Positions 16,806-25,417 of a stretch of DNA of 64,000 nt are shown here, one piece after another; position 1 is the first letter of the stretch, and each line of letters begins with the position of its first letter. The stretch is from assembly GCA_022786995.1 (NCBI GenBank), contig JALFUW010000071.1:27032-91031 (forward strand). Reading direction: 5' to 3'. The notes beneath the pieces are model-generated. The model was given only the letters and a program-made list of their open reading frames with translations, had not been told where the DNA came from and searched no databases. The translations under genes and the position numbers were made by a program. This DNA comes from Clostridiales bacterium (lineage in GTDB: Bacteria > Bacillota > Clostridia > Oscillospirales > Oscillospiraceae).

Positions 16806-17263
16806 AGAGTGGAGTGTGCAGAGTAGAGAGTGCAGATTTTGGAGAAGAACGTACAGCACGGTATAAGAGTAAACGCTTTGCCATTCGTGTTGTGCACCTG
16901 TATCAGCACCTGTGCAGAGAGAAAAACGAGTACACTTTGTCAAAACAGTTCCTGCGCAGTGGAACCAGTATCGGAGCGAATCTGGCAAAAAGTGAATGCG
17001 CCATGAGCAAGAAGGATTTTCTTGCTAAAGTCTATATAGCATTAAAAGAATGCAACGAAACACTATACTGGCTGGAACTGTTGTATGACACCGACTATCT
17101 TCACCCGGAAGAATACAAATCCATGTACGCAGACTGTAAGGAACTGCAAAAAATGCTCTCAGCCACAACCAGAACGCTGCAAACTCAACTTGTCAGCAAA
17201 AAATAATGGTCAGGAGAAAGAGTGGAGATTGTCTCTCCACTCTTCACTCTTCACTCTCCACAC
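16806..17263 (+). mobile_element. Heptamer-arm element E3 carrying an S23-type gene
   Basis: The left arm has 7-nt units AGAGTGG, AGTGTGC, AGAGTAG, AGAGTGC. The right arm has CTCTCCA, CTCTTCA, CTCTTCA, CTCTCCA, which are inverted counterparts. The loop, usually 10-60 nt in other copies, is replaced here by a roughly 390-nt coding region. The element separates nagA from the MATE gene. No target-site duplication is visible by eye. Confidence 0.7.
16814..17206 (+). CDS. Four-helix-bundle protein (S23 / 23S rRNA IVS family)
   Basis: The protein carries the family signature: FAIRVVHLYQHL, then LSKQFLRSGTSIGANL, KKDFLAKVYIALKE and ETLYWLELL. Family members form pentameric four-helix bundles; some are encoded in 23S rRNA intervening sequences, and the DGR accessory protein Avd is a relative. 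No ATG fits. GTG at 16814 is the best start in frame, which means the first residues would be encoded by the repeat arm. If that start is wrong the gene may be 5'-degenerate. It is bracketed by inverted heptamer arms and codes differently from its neighbours. Function is inferred only at family level. Confidence 0.78.
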   Translation: MCRVESADFGEERTARYKSKRFAIRVVHLYQHLCREKNEYTLSKQFLRSGTSIGANLAKSECAMSKKDFLAKVYIALKECNETLYWLELLYDTDYLHPEEYKSMYADCKELQKMLSATTRTLQTQLVSKK

Positions 17264-17277
17264 TAAAGGAGTATCCT

Positions 17278-18660
17278 ATGTTCCAACGTTACATCGGCAA
17301 CAAGGCGTTTTACCGCCGTGTTCTTGGGATTGCCGTGCCCATTATCGTTCAGAACGGCATCACGAACTTTGTATCCCTGCTTGACAACATTATGGTCGGT
17401 CAGGTGGGCACCATACCCATGAGCGGCGTGTCCATCGTCAACGGCCTGATTTTTGTCTTTAACCTGTGCATCTTTGGCGCCACCTCCGGTGCCGGAATTT
17501 TTACCGCCCAGTTCCATGGTTCCGCCGACACCGAAGGCGTGCGCTACACCTTTCGGTTCAAATTTCTGATCTGCCTGCTTCTCGGCCTGCTGGGAGGCAC
17601 TGTATTCGCCCTGAAGGGCGGCAGCCTGATCGGACTGTACCTGACCGGCGACGGCGATGCCGCCATGGCGGCAGGCGCCCTGGATTACGGCTTAAAGTAT
17701 CTTGCCATCATGCTCTGGGGCTTCCTGCCCTTTGCCATTGCCACCGCCTATGCCAGCACCCTGAAGGAATGCGGCAACACCTTCCTACCCATGCTGGCCG
17801 GAATCGTCGCGGTGCTGGTAAACCTGTGTCTCAACTATGTGCTGATTTTCGGCCACTTCGGCGCGCCGAAAATGGGTGTCGAAGGCGCGGCCCTCGCCAC
17901 TGTCATCTCCCGGTATGTGGAGCTGGCGATCCTCGCCGGATGGGTACACCGCAACCCCCAGCGCAATGGCTTCATCGTGGGTGCCTACCGCAGCCCGTAT
18001 CTGCCGGGAACGCTGCTGAAAAGCATCATCGTCAAGGGAATGCCGCTGCTTGTCAACGAGGCTCTCTGGTCCAGCGGCATGGCCTTTATGAACCAGTGCT
18101 ATTCTACCTGTGGACTTGACGTGGTACCCGCCATGAACATTACCAGCACCCTGTTCAATCTGGCAAGCGTGGTATTCCTGTCTCTGGGCAACGCTGTGGG
18201 CATCATCATGGGCCAGATGCTGGGCGCGGGCCGGACGGAAGCGGAGGTGCGAGATTCCAACCGAAAGCTGCTGACCCTGTCTGTCAGCTCCGGCATTGTC
18301 TTCGGTCTGCTGATGGCTTCGGTTTCCGGGCTGTTCCCTATGATCTACAACACCACCGATGCTGTACGCAGTCTCGCAGCCGTCCTGATCTGCATCGACG
18401 CCCTGTTCATGCCCTTCGACGCCTACGTCAACGCCACCTACTTCACTCTGCGTTCCGGCGGTCAGACCCTGGTGACCTTCCTGTTTGACAGCTGTTTTGT
18501 GTGGATCTGCTGCGTGCCGCTGGCCTTCTGTCTGAGCCGGTTCACGGATCTTTCTATCATTCCCCTGTTTGCCATCTGCCTGTCCGCCAATCTGCTCAAA
18601 TGTGCCATCGGCGCCTTCATGCTGAAGCAGGGCAAGTGGATTCAGAATCTGACCGTATAA
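17278..18660 (+). CDS. MATE-family efflux transporter
   Basis: The 460-residue protein has about twelve hydrophobic segments in two similar halves. The N-terminal pattern is typical of MATE exporters of the NorM/DinF type: IVQNGITNFVSLLDNIMVGQVG and GAGIFTAQFHG. Such pumps use Na+ or H+ gradients to expel cationic drugs or metabolites. AAAGGAG precedes ATG 17278; the track start is 24 codons earlier inside the repeat arm. No dedicated regulator is adjacent. Its end converges on argF with a palindromic repeat between. Confidence 0.9.
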   Translation: MFQRYIGNKAFYRRVLGIAVPIIVQNGITNFVSLLDNIMVGQVGTIPMSGVSIVNGLIFVFNLCIFGATSGAGIFTAQFHGSADTEGVRYTFRFKFLICLLLGLLGGTVFALKGGSLIGLYLTGDGDAAMAAGALDYGLKYLAIMLWGFLPFAIATAYASTLKECGNTFLPMLAGIVAVLVNLCLNYVLIFGHFGAPKMGVEGAALATVISRYVELAILAGWVHRNPQRNGFIVGAYRSPYLPGTLLKSIIVKGMPLLVNEALWSSGMAFMNQCYSTCGLDVVPAMNITSTLFNLASVVFLSLGNAVGIIMGQMLGAGRTEAEVRDSNRKLLTLSVSSGIVFGLLMASVSGLFPMIYNTTDAVRSLAAVLICIDALFMPFDAYVNATYFTLRSGGQTLVTFLFDSCFVWICCVPLAFCLSRFTDLSIIPLFAICLSANLLKCAIGAFMLKQGKWIQNLTV

Positions 18661-18665
18661 TGAAA

Positions 18666-18766
18666 AACTGTCATTGCGAACCAGTGACCGATGTCACTGG
18701 TGTGGCAATCTCCTTCGATTTAGGGGATTCCCACGCCAGTGTGATCACTGTCTCGGAATGACAGTT
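18666..18766. repeat. GTCATTGCGA-type palindromic repeat
   Basis: The ends are AACTGTCATTGCGA and TCGGAATGACAGTT. Inner blocks CAGTGAC and TGGCAATC are also inverted around the centre. It fills the gap between two convergent genes, as the TGTCATCCTGAGC family does. Confidence 0.75.
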
Positions 18767-18785
18767 CATTTTATTTCCTTTTCTG

Positions 18786-19769
18786 TTACAGTGTTGCCGC
18801 CATGACGGCTTTGATTGTGTGCATCCGATTCTCCGCCTCGTCAAAGACGATGGAACGATCACTTTCGAACACCTCGTCGGTAACCTCCATACAGTCGATA
18901 CCGAATTTATCGTAGATTTCCGCGCCGATGGTGGTTTTCAGGTCGTGGAAAGCGGGCAGGCAGTGCATGAAGCGGCACTGTTCTCCCGCGGCGTTCATCA
19001 GCTCCATGGTAACCCGGTAGGGGGTCAGCGCGTCAATGCGCTCCTGCCAGACGCTGTCCGGCTCACCCATGGACACCCACACGTCGGTGTAGATCACGTC
19101 CGCGCCCTGGACGGCGGTCATGGGATCGGTGATCAGCTCGATGGTGGCGCCGGTTTCCGCCGCGATTTCCCGGCAGGTATTCACCAGCTCGGCGTTGGGG
19201 AAGTAGCTTTCCGGGGCGCAGGCGACGAAGTGCATGCCCATTTTGGCACAGCCCACCATGAGAGAATTGCCCATATTGTACCGGGCATCTCCCATGTACA
19301 CCAGCTTCTTTCCCTTGAGGCTGCCAAAATGCTCGGAAATGGTGAGAAAATCCGCCAGAATCTGGGTGGGATGGAACTCATTGGTCAGGCCGTTCCACAC
19401 GGGAACCCCGGAGAATTTCGCCAAATCCTCTACGATGGTCTGCGCAAAGCCGCGATACTCGATGCCGTCAAACATTCTGCCCAGCACCCGGGCGGTATCC
19501 GCGATGGACTCCTTCTTGCCCATCTGCGAGCCGGAGGCGCCGATGTAGGTCACGCCCATACCCAGATCGTGGCCCGCCACCTCAAAGGCGCAGCGGGTGC
19601 GGGTGGAGTCCTTGGCAAACAGCAGGACGATGTTTTTGCCTTCACACAGCCGATGGGGTACGCCGGCCTTTTTTTCTGCCTTCAGCTTTGCCGCCAGCTC
19701 CAGCAGCCCCCCGATCTCCTCCGGGGTCAGATCCAGCAGCTTCAAAAAGCTTTTGCCTTTCAAATTCAT
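18786..19769 (-). CDS. argF: Ornithine carbamoyltransferase
   Basis: The 327-residue enzyme joins carbamoyl phosphate and ornithine to give citrulline. The carbamoyl-phosphate loop [18 protein letters not shown], and the ornithine-side HCLPAFHD motif are intact, and the C-terminus matches the family ([12 protein letters not shown]). Length is as usual. GGAGG precedes the ATG. It is the last gene of the arginine operon, separated from argD by a glycosyltransferase gene. Confidence 0.95.
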   Translation of the reverse strand: MNLKGKSFLKLLDLTPEEIGGLLELAAKLKAEKKAGVPHRLCEGKNIVLLFAKDSTRTRCAFEVAGHDLGMGVTYIGASGSQMGKKESIADTARVLGRMFDGIEYRGFAQTIVEDLAKFSGVPVWNGLTNEFHPTQILADFLTISEHFGSLKGKKLVYMGDARYNMGNSLMVGCAKMGMHFVACAPESYFPNAELVNTCREIAAETGATIELITDPMTAVQGADVIYTDVWVSMGEPDSVWQERIDALTPYRVTMELMNAAGEQCRFMHCLPAFHDLKTTIGAEIYDKFGIDCMEVTDEVFESDRSIVFDEAENRMHTIKAVMAATL

Positions 19770-19790
19770 ATTGATTCCTCCAAACCAGCG

Positions 19791-21221
19791 TTACGCCATG
19801 GCCTGATACCGCCATGCGTAGTAATAATACCAGCCTGTAAACAGGCCCTCCGTGACCAGTTCTTTTCGGTAACCGGGAATATCCTGCGGCTGTCCTGTCG
19901 TCTCCCGGAAATACCAGATCTCGGTATAAGAAGTATCCGCATCCTCGATGATCCAGTTGGTACGCTCCGGGATATCCGGGAAATAATAGCGGAAATCCGC
20001 CATGCCCTCCATATAGAAAACCGCGTTATCGCCGGGGCGAACCTTCTCGAGAAACTCCGCCGTACACATATCCTGATATTTATAGTCGTCCCGGATATGC
20101 AGATAACCAGGCCACAGGTACACAACCAGCACTGCCGTAAGAACAAAGCAAAGCACCTTTGTTCTGTCCAGGCGCGACAGGCAGAAGCCCAGCATCAGGA
20201 ACATCACCGGGGTCAGCGGGTACAGATACCGAATGACAAAAAACGGTCTCACCGCGTAGGACAGGAGCAGGCCAACCGCCACGGTTCCCACCATAGACCC
20301 AAGGCCCGCCAGTATCCACAGCACATCGGGCGACACCGGCATCTTCGGTTTTTCCTCTGTATCCGGCCTCTTTCGCTTGACGCTGACAAACAGAAAAACC
20401 GCCACAGTCAAAGCAAACAGCCCCGCCAAATACCAGGACCCAAAGAAATATACAAAGCATTCCCGGGCCTTCGGGATCTCCTGCAGCCACCAATCCCCGG
20501 AGGTTGACACAAAGGATTTTACCAATACGCCAAGCCACGGCAGGTAACCCAGCACGGCAACCGCCCAGGTAACGGCAGTCCGACGCAGGAATCCCCGGTC
20601 ACGCAGGGATGGAATGACTAAAATCAGATAGAAAAACGCCACACTGATCAGGGCATAATAGTGGGTGTAGGCCGCGCCCAGCGAGGCCAGCGAGAAAACC
20701 ACCCACTCCGGCAGACGGTTCCGGGTCAGGATCCTCCTCAGAGCCAGAAAGGCCGCCAAAACCAGGAAAGCCCCCAGAGAGTACATCCGCACTTCCACGT
20801 TGTAGTACAGCGGTTCCGGCATCAAAGACATCATCGTCACCAGCAGGAATGCCGGGCCAAGGCCAAACTCCCGCCGAACCTCCGTGCAGGCAAGAAACAG
20901 AATTCCTGCATAAGGAAGCAACGCCGACAGATGGTACGCGGGGCCGTTGTCCCCCAGCAGGCGGTTCATCGCCATGGCCAGCATGTAAAATAGGGGTGGG
21001 TGCATATCCGTCGCCGTTTTTTTGACCATATCGGGCAGGGACATTCTGGCCAGCCGGATAGACCAGGTTTCATCCACCCAGAAGGTGTTGTCGTAGATCC
21101 GCCAATAGTTCAGCCGCAGCAGCGCCAGCGTCCACAGGGTCACCGCCAGAAATCCGGCCCAGCGCAGCAGTTTTTGTGCGTTTTTTCCTTGAAGTGTCTG
21201 CGAAAAGTGTCGTTTGTTCAC
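19791..21221 (-). CDS. Membrane glycosyltransferase, GT39/ArnT-like
   Basis: The 476-residue protein has about ten or more hydrophobic segments. It carries the features of lipid-linked-sugar transferases: FWVDETWSIRLAR after the first membrane segment (acidic catalytic pair) and DMHPPLFYMLA in the next loop. YTHYYALIS lies near the middle. A soluble C-terminal part follows. Such enzymes move a sugar from polyprenyl phosphate to a lipid or protein on the outer side of the membrane. Its ATG overlaps the argD stop by 4 nt, and argF follows after 21 nt, so it is embedded in the arginine operon without an evident biochemical link. Confidence 0.8.
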   Translation of the reverse strand: MNKRHFSQTLQGKNAQKLLRWAGFLAVTLWTLALLRLNYWRIYDNTFWVDETWSIRLARMSLPDMVKKTATDMHPPLFYMLAMAMNRLLGDNGPAYHLSALLPYAGILFLACTEVRREFGLGPAFLLVTMMSLMPEPLYYNVEVRMYSLGAFLVLAAFLALRRILTRNRLPEWVVFSLASLGAAYTHYYALISVAFFYLILVIPSLRDRGFLRRTAVTWAVAVLGYLPWLGVLVKSFVSTSGDWWLQEIPKARECFVYFFGSWYLAGLFALTVAVFLFVSVKRKRPDTEEKPKMPVSPDVLWILAGLGSMVGTVAVGLLLSYAVRPFFVIRYLYPLTPVMFLMLGFCLSRLDRTKVLCFVLTAVLVVYLWPGYLHIRDDYKYQDMCTAEFLEKVRPGDNAVFYMEGMADFRYYFPDIPERTNWIIEDADTSYTEIWYFRETTGQPQDIPGYRKELVTEGLFTGWYYYYAWRYQAMA

Positions 21222-22387
21222 GCAAGTTCCTCCGCAGCGGCTTTCAGGGTCTCTACGGCAAATTTCAGATCCTCCATGGGAATATTCAGGGCGGGCAGCA
21301 GACGCACCTTATTCTTGGCCGTCAGGCACAGTACGCCTCTTTCCATGCAGGCTTTCACCACATCCCCGGCAGGAGCCACGGTCTTTACGCCGATCATCAG
21401 GCCCAGCCCGGAGACAGATTCCACACCGGGAGCGTCCTTCAGCGCAGTAAAAATATAGTCGCTCTTCTGCTTCACTTCAGCCAGCAGTTCCTCCGTCAGC
21501 CGCTCCACCACGCTGACCGCGCCGGCGCAGCACACGGGGTTGCCGCCATAGGTGGAGCCATGGTCACCGAAGCCCAGCACGTTCTGAACCTTCTGCCCCA
21601 GCAGCGTAGCACCGATGGGCAGGCCGCCGCCCAGTCCCTTGGCGGTGGAGACGATATCCGGCTGGATGGGGTAATTCATGTAGCTGTAGAGCTTGCCGGA
21701 GCGTCCGTTTCCAGTCTGCACCTCGTCAATCATAAAGGGAATGTCACGCTCGTGGGCCAGCTGATCTGCTGCCACAAGGTATTCTTTGTTGAGGGGCAGC
21801 ACGCCGCCCTCGCCCTGGACGACCTCCATGAGGATACCGGCCACATGGAATTCATCAACGCACTTCTTGAGCTCCGCGATATCATTCGCGGGCACATGGA
21901 CAAAGCCGGGCGTCAGGGGCTGGAACAGCTGATGAAAGTGCTCCTGTCCCGTAGCCGCCAGGGTTGTCAGGGTGCGGCCATGGAAGCTGTTTCGGAGCGT
22001 CACGATGGTGTAGCAGTCCATGCCTTTTTTCTCGGCGGAATACTTTCTCGCCACTTTTATGGCACACTCGTTGGCCTCCGCGCCGGAGTTGGAGAAGAAC
22101 ACCTTCTTCATCCCGGTTTTATCGCACAGGAGCTTGGCAAGTTTCGCGCAAGGCTCGGTGTAATACAGGTTGGAGGTGTGCTGCACCTTTCCCAACTGGG
22201 CGGTGACTGCCGCCATCCATTCCTCATCCGCAAAACCAAAGGCGGTAACGCCGATGCCGGAGCCCATGTCCACATAGCTTTTGCCGTTTACGTCCACCAC
22301 ACGGCTGCCCTTGCCGGAGACGATCTCCACCGGGAAGCGCTTATAGGTGCCCGCAACGTATTCCTGATCTGTTTCAATAATGCTCAT
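21218..22387 (-). CDS. argD: Acetylornithine aminotransferase
   Basis: The 389-residue PLP enzyme converts N-acetylglutamate semialdehyde to N-acetylornithine. Class-III transaminase motifs are present: FFSNSGAEANE, a glycine-rich phosphate site, DEVQTGNGRSG, and the lysine loop STAKGLGGGLPIGA. The start lies one base after the argB stop (TGACATG), and the end overlaps the glycosyltransferase start by 4 nt. It could also act in lysine synthesis, but the setting points to arginine. Confidence 0.95.
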   Translation of the reverse strand: MSIIETDQEYVAGTYKRFPVEIVSGKGSRVVDVNGKSYVDMGSGIGVTAFGFADEEWMAAVTAQLGKVQHTSNLYYTEPCAKLAKLLCDKTGMKKVFFSNSGAEANECAIKVARKYSAEKKGMDCYTIVTLRNSFHGRTLTTLAATGQEHFHQLFQPLTPGFVHVPANDIAELKKCVDEFHVAGILMEVVQGEGGVLPLNKEYLVAADQLAHERDIPFMIDEVQTGNGRSGKLYSYMNYPIQPDIVSTAKGLGGGLPIGATLLGQKVQNVLGFGDHGSTYGGNPVCCAGAVSVVERLTEELLAEVKQKSDYIFTALKDAPGVESVSGLGLMIGVKTVAPAGDVVKACMERGVLCLTAKNKVRLLPALNIPMEDLKFAVETLKAAAEELA

Positions 22388-22388
22388 G

Positions 22389-23252
22389 TCAGTCTCCCAT
22401 AACCATGGTGCCCGCGCCCTCGTCGGTAAGAAGCTCCATCAGAATGGAGTGGGGCACCCGTCCGTCCATAATTACCACATGCTTCACGCCCTTGCCGATG
22501 GCCTCGATGCAGCAGTCCACCTTGGGAATCATGCCGCCGGAGATCACGCCCTCGTCAAAGAGCTTCTTTGCTTCCTTCACCGTCAGGGCGGGAATCAGGG
22601 TGCCGGGATCATCCTTATCCCGCAGAATCCCGGCAATATCCGTCATCATAATTAAGCGCTCCGCGTTCAGGGCGCCGGCAATGTAGGCGGCGGCGGTGTC
22701 GCCGTTGATGTTGTAGGTATTGCCCTGACGGTCGCTGGCGACGGTGGAAATCACGGGGATGTAGTTCTTTTCCAGCAGGTCGGTAATAGGCTGGGTGCGG
22801 ATGCGGGTGATTTTTCCCACATAGCCCAAAGCTTCGTCCTTCATGGTGGCCTCGATGATGCCGCCGTCGATGCCGGAAAGCCCCACGGCGTGACCGCCCT
22901 TCATTTGCAGCAGGTTTACCAGCGTCTTGTTGACCTTGCCCGCCAGCACCATCTGCACGATGTCCACGGTCTCCTTGTCCGTGACCCGCAGACCGTTCAC
23001 AAACTGGGCCTGCTTGCCAAGGCGCTTCATGGTTTCGCTGATCTCCGGGCCGCCGCCGTGAACCAGCACCACCTTCACGCCAATGAGCCACAGCAGGGCG
23101 ATGTCCTCCATCACCTGCTGCTTAAGCTGCTCGTTGATCATGGCGTTGCCGCCGTACTTGATGACCACGATCTTGCCGCTGTATTTCTTAATGTAGGGCA
23201 GGGCCTGGGTCAGCACCTCGGCCCGTTCCATATTTGTCAGTTCGTTTTCCAT
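22389..23252 (-). CDS. argB: Acetylglutamate kinase
   Basis: The enzyme phosphorylates N-acetylglutamate, the step often inhibited by arginine. KYGGNAM near residue 25, VHGGGPEIS and the C-terminal GMIPKVDCC motif are intact. The start is uncertain: a GTG at 23261, an ATG at 23252 (preferred, 287 residues) or an ATG at 23231 are all possible. The short gap to argJ indicates coupling. Confidence 0.94.
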   Translation of the reverse strand: MENELTNMERAEVLTQALPYIKKYSGKIVVIKYGGNAMINEQLKQQVMEDIALLWLIGVKVVLVHGGGPEISETMKRLGKQAQFVNGLRVTDKETVDIVQMVLAGKVNKTLVNLLQMKGGHAVGLSGIDGGIIEATMKDEALGYVGKITRIRTQPITDLLEKNYIPVISTVASDRQGNTYNINGDTAAAYIAGALNAERLIMMTDIAGILRDKDDPGTLIPALTVKEAKKLFDEGVISGGMIPKVDCCIEAIGKGVKHVVIMDGRVPHSILMELLTDEGAGTMVMGD

Positions 23253-23268
23253 GTCCTTCACCGCCGTG

Positions 23269-24483
23269 TTACGTTCTGTAGTCGCCGTTGATTTTGACGT
23301 AGTCGTAGGTCAGGTCGCAGCCCCAGGCGGTAGAGGAAGCGTCGCCGCTGTTCAGCTCCACCAGAATCTCAATTTCCTTTTCCAGCAAAACTTTTTTCGC
23401 GATTTCCTCAGAAAAGTCAAGACCCGCGCCGTCCTTGCAGACCGGGATGGTGCCCGCCGCGCTGCGGAAGGCCACGTCCACCTTGTCAACATCCACCTGG
23501 GCGCCGCTGTAGCCGATGGCACACAGCACCCGGCCCCAGTTGGCGTCCGCGCCGAACATGGCGGCTTTCAAAAGGCTGGAGCAGATGACGCTCTTGGCAA
23601 CCGTCTTGGCGGTAGGCAGGTCAGCCGCGCCGCTCACCTTGCACTCAAGCAGCTTCGTCGCGCCTTCGCCGTCACCGGCAATCTTCCGACACAGGGCAAT
23701 GGTCACGGAGTTCAGTGCCTGCATAAAGGCGGTAAAGTCCTCGCCCTCGGCCTCCACCACGGGGTTCCCTGCCAGGCCGTTGGCAAGCACCGTCACCATG
23801 TCGTTGGTGGAGGTGTCGCCGTCGATGGACAGCATGTTGAAGGTATTGGCGATGTCCCCGGACAGGGCCTTCTGGAGCATGGCGGGAGAAATCGCCGCGT
23901 CGGTGGTCAGGAACACCAGCATGGTTGCCATGTTGGGGTGAATCATACCGCTGCCCTTGGCAATGCCGCCCAAATGGCAGGTCTTGCCGCCCAGAGTAAA
24001 CTCCACGGCAACCTCCTTCATGACGGTGTCGGTGGTCATGATGCCCTCAGCCGCCGCCTTGCCGCCCGCGGGGGACAGCCCTGCAACCAGCTCCGGCAGA
24101 CCCGCGGCGATGGGGTCAATGGACAGGGGCTGACCGATGACGCCGGTGGAGGCGACGATCATGTCGTCAGGAGAAATGCCCAGGGCTTTGGCTGCCAGGG
24201 CGCTCATTTCCTCGGCAATCTCGATGCCGTTTGCGTTGCAGGTATTGGCGTTGCCGCTGTTGCAGATCACCGCCTGGGCCACGCCATTAGACAGATGCTT
24301 TTTCGTCACGGTCAGGGGCGCGCCCTTCACCAGATTCGTGGTATATACAGCGGCGGCGCTTGCCGGCACGCTGCTGAAAATCAGAGACAGATCCTTTTTC
24401 GTATGGTTTTTCCGAATGCCGCAGTGGACACCGTTTGCGGAAAAACCCTTCGCGGCGCAGACGCCGCCTTCAATCACTTTCAT
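23269..24483 (-). CDS. argJ: Ornithine acetyltransferase / N-acetylglutamate synthase
   Basis: The 404-residue protein recycles the acetyl group from N-acetylornithine to glutamate. The autocleavage region HPNMATMLVF is present, with the Ala-Thr bond whose threonine becomes the nucleophile of the beta chain. TGVIGQPL and the C-terminal AWGCDLTYDYV are also typical. Presence of argJ means the cyclic acetyl route is used, so no argE-type deacetylase is required. Whether it also makes acetylglutamate from acetyl-CoA cannot be judged from sequence. Confidence 0.95.
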   Translation of the reverse strand: MKVIEGGVCAAKGFSANGVHCGIRKNHTKKDLSLIFSSVPASAAAVYTTNLVKGAPLTVTKKHLSNGVAQAVICNSGNANTCNANGIEIAEEMSALAAKALGISPDDMIVASTGVIGQPLSIDPIAAGLPELVAGLSPAGGKAAAEGIMTTDTVMKEVAVEFTLGGKTCHLGGIAKGSGMIHPNMATMLVFLTTDAAISPAMLQKALSGDIANTFNMLSIDGDTSTNDMVTVLANGLAGNPVVEAEGEDFTAFMQALNSVTIALCRKIAGDGEGATKLLECKVSGAADLPTAKTVAKSVICSSLLKAAMFGADANWGRVLCAIGYSGAQVDVDKVDVAFRSAAGTIPVCKDGAGLDFSEEIAKKVLLEKEIEILVELNSGDASSTAWGCDLTYDYVKINGDYRT

Positions 24484-24499
24484 CGCTCTCTCCTCTTTC

Positions 24500-25417
24500 T
24501 CACAGGGACAGTCCGGTGGTCTCGTCGAGGCCCAGCAGCAGATTCATGTTCTGAATCGCCGCGCCGGAGGCTCCCTTGCCTAAGTTATCAAAAATCGCCG
24601 TGACCATGCACTGATCGTCTTGTCCGCTGACCTGAACGCGCATGGTGTCCTTTCCGGCATAGGTGCTGGCGTAGACCACTGCCTCGTCTCCGCCCAGCGG
24701 GGCAACGCTGACCAATTTCTGCCCCGCATAGTGGTCGCTTAATGCTTCCCACGCGGTTTTCGCGTCGATGCCGGGAAGCAGGACGGATGTCGCCATGCCT
24801 GCGTAAAAGTCGCCCAGGATGGGAGAAAACACCGGCTTTTGCGCCAAACCGCAGATTTTCTGCATTTCCGGCAGGTGCTTGTGGGTCAGTGTGGTGCCGT
24901 AGATGCGGTGGCTTTCGTGGCGTACATCTCGGTTTTCGTCCTCATATTCCGCGATCAGCTTCTTGCCGCCGCCGGAGTAGCCGGTTAGAGAGTAGGCCGT
25001 AAGGGGGAAATCGGCAGGAATCACGCCGTGCTTGACCAGCGGGTACACCCCGGCAATAAAGCCGCTGGCGTGGCAGCCGGGGTTGGCCACCCGCTTGGAC
25101 GTCACGATTGCCTTTCGGTGGGCATCGGACAGCTCCGCAAAGCCGTAGGCCCAGTCCGGGTTCACCCGGTGGGCGGTGGAGGTATCGATCACTGCCGTCT
25201 GGTCGCTTTCAATCAGGGATACCGCTTCCACAGCTGCTGCGTCGGGCAGACACAGAAAGGCGATGTCCGCCCCGTTCAGCATATCCTTCCGGGCGCTGGG
25301 GTCCTTGCGCAGCTCCTCGCTCAGGGTCAAAAGCTCCAGATCCTTCCGCCCGGCAAGACGCTCCCGGATCCGCAGGCCGGTGGTGCCGGCGCTGCCGTCA
25401 ATAAATACCTTGGTCAT
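24500..25417 (-). CDS. argC: N-acetyl-gamma-glutamyl-phosphate reductase
   Basis: The 305-residue NADPH-dependent reductase produces N-acetylglutamate semialdehyde. An N-terminal nucleotide-binding fold (IDGSAGTTGLRI), DTSTAHRVNPDWAYG, and the catalytic cysteine motif VANPGCHASGF are visible. It is shorter than the common form and belongs to the compact type-2 class. Its start overlaps the argH stop by 4 nt. Confidence 0.94.
   Translation of the reverse strand: MTKVFIDGSAGTTGLRIRERLAGRKDLELLTLSEELRKDPSARKDMLNGADIAFLCLPDAAAVEAVSLIESDQTAVIDTSTAHRVNPDWAYGFAELSDAHRKAIVTSKRVANPGCHASGFIAGVYPLVKHGVIPADFPLTAYSLTGYSGGGKKLIAEYEDENRDVRHESHRIYGTTLTHKHLPEMQKICGLAQKPVFSPILGDFYAGMATSVLLPGIDAKTAWEALSDHYAGQKLVSVAPLGGDEAVVYASTYAGKDTMRVQVSGQDDQCMVTAIFDNLGKGASGAAIQNMNLLLGLDETTGLSL

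Noticed and set aside
16806-17263. Diversity-generating retroelement suggested by the Avd-like four-helix bundle
   Set aside because: No reverse transcriptase and no template/variable repeat pair were found in the window.
18819-20507. 562-residue plus-strand ORF
   Set aside because: It is a shadow across argF and the glycosyltransferase gene.
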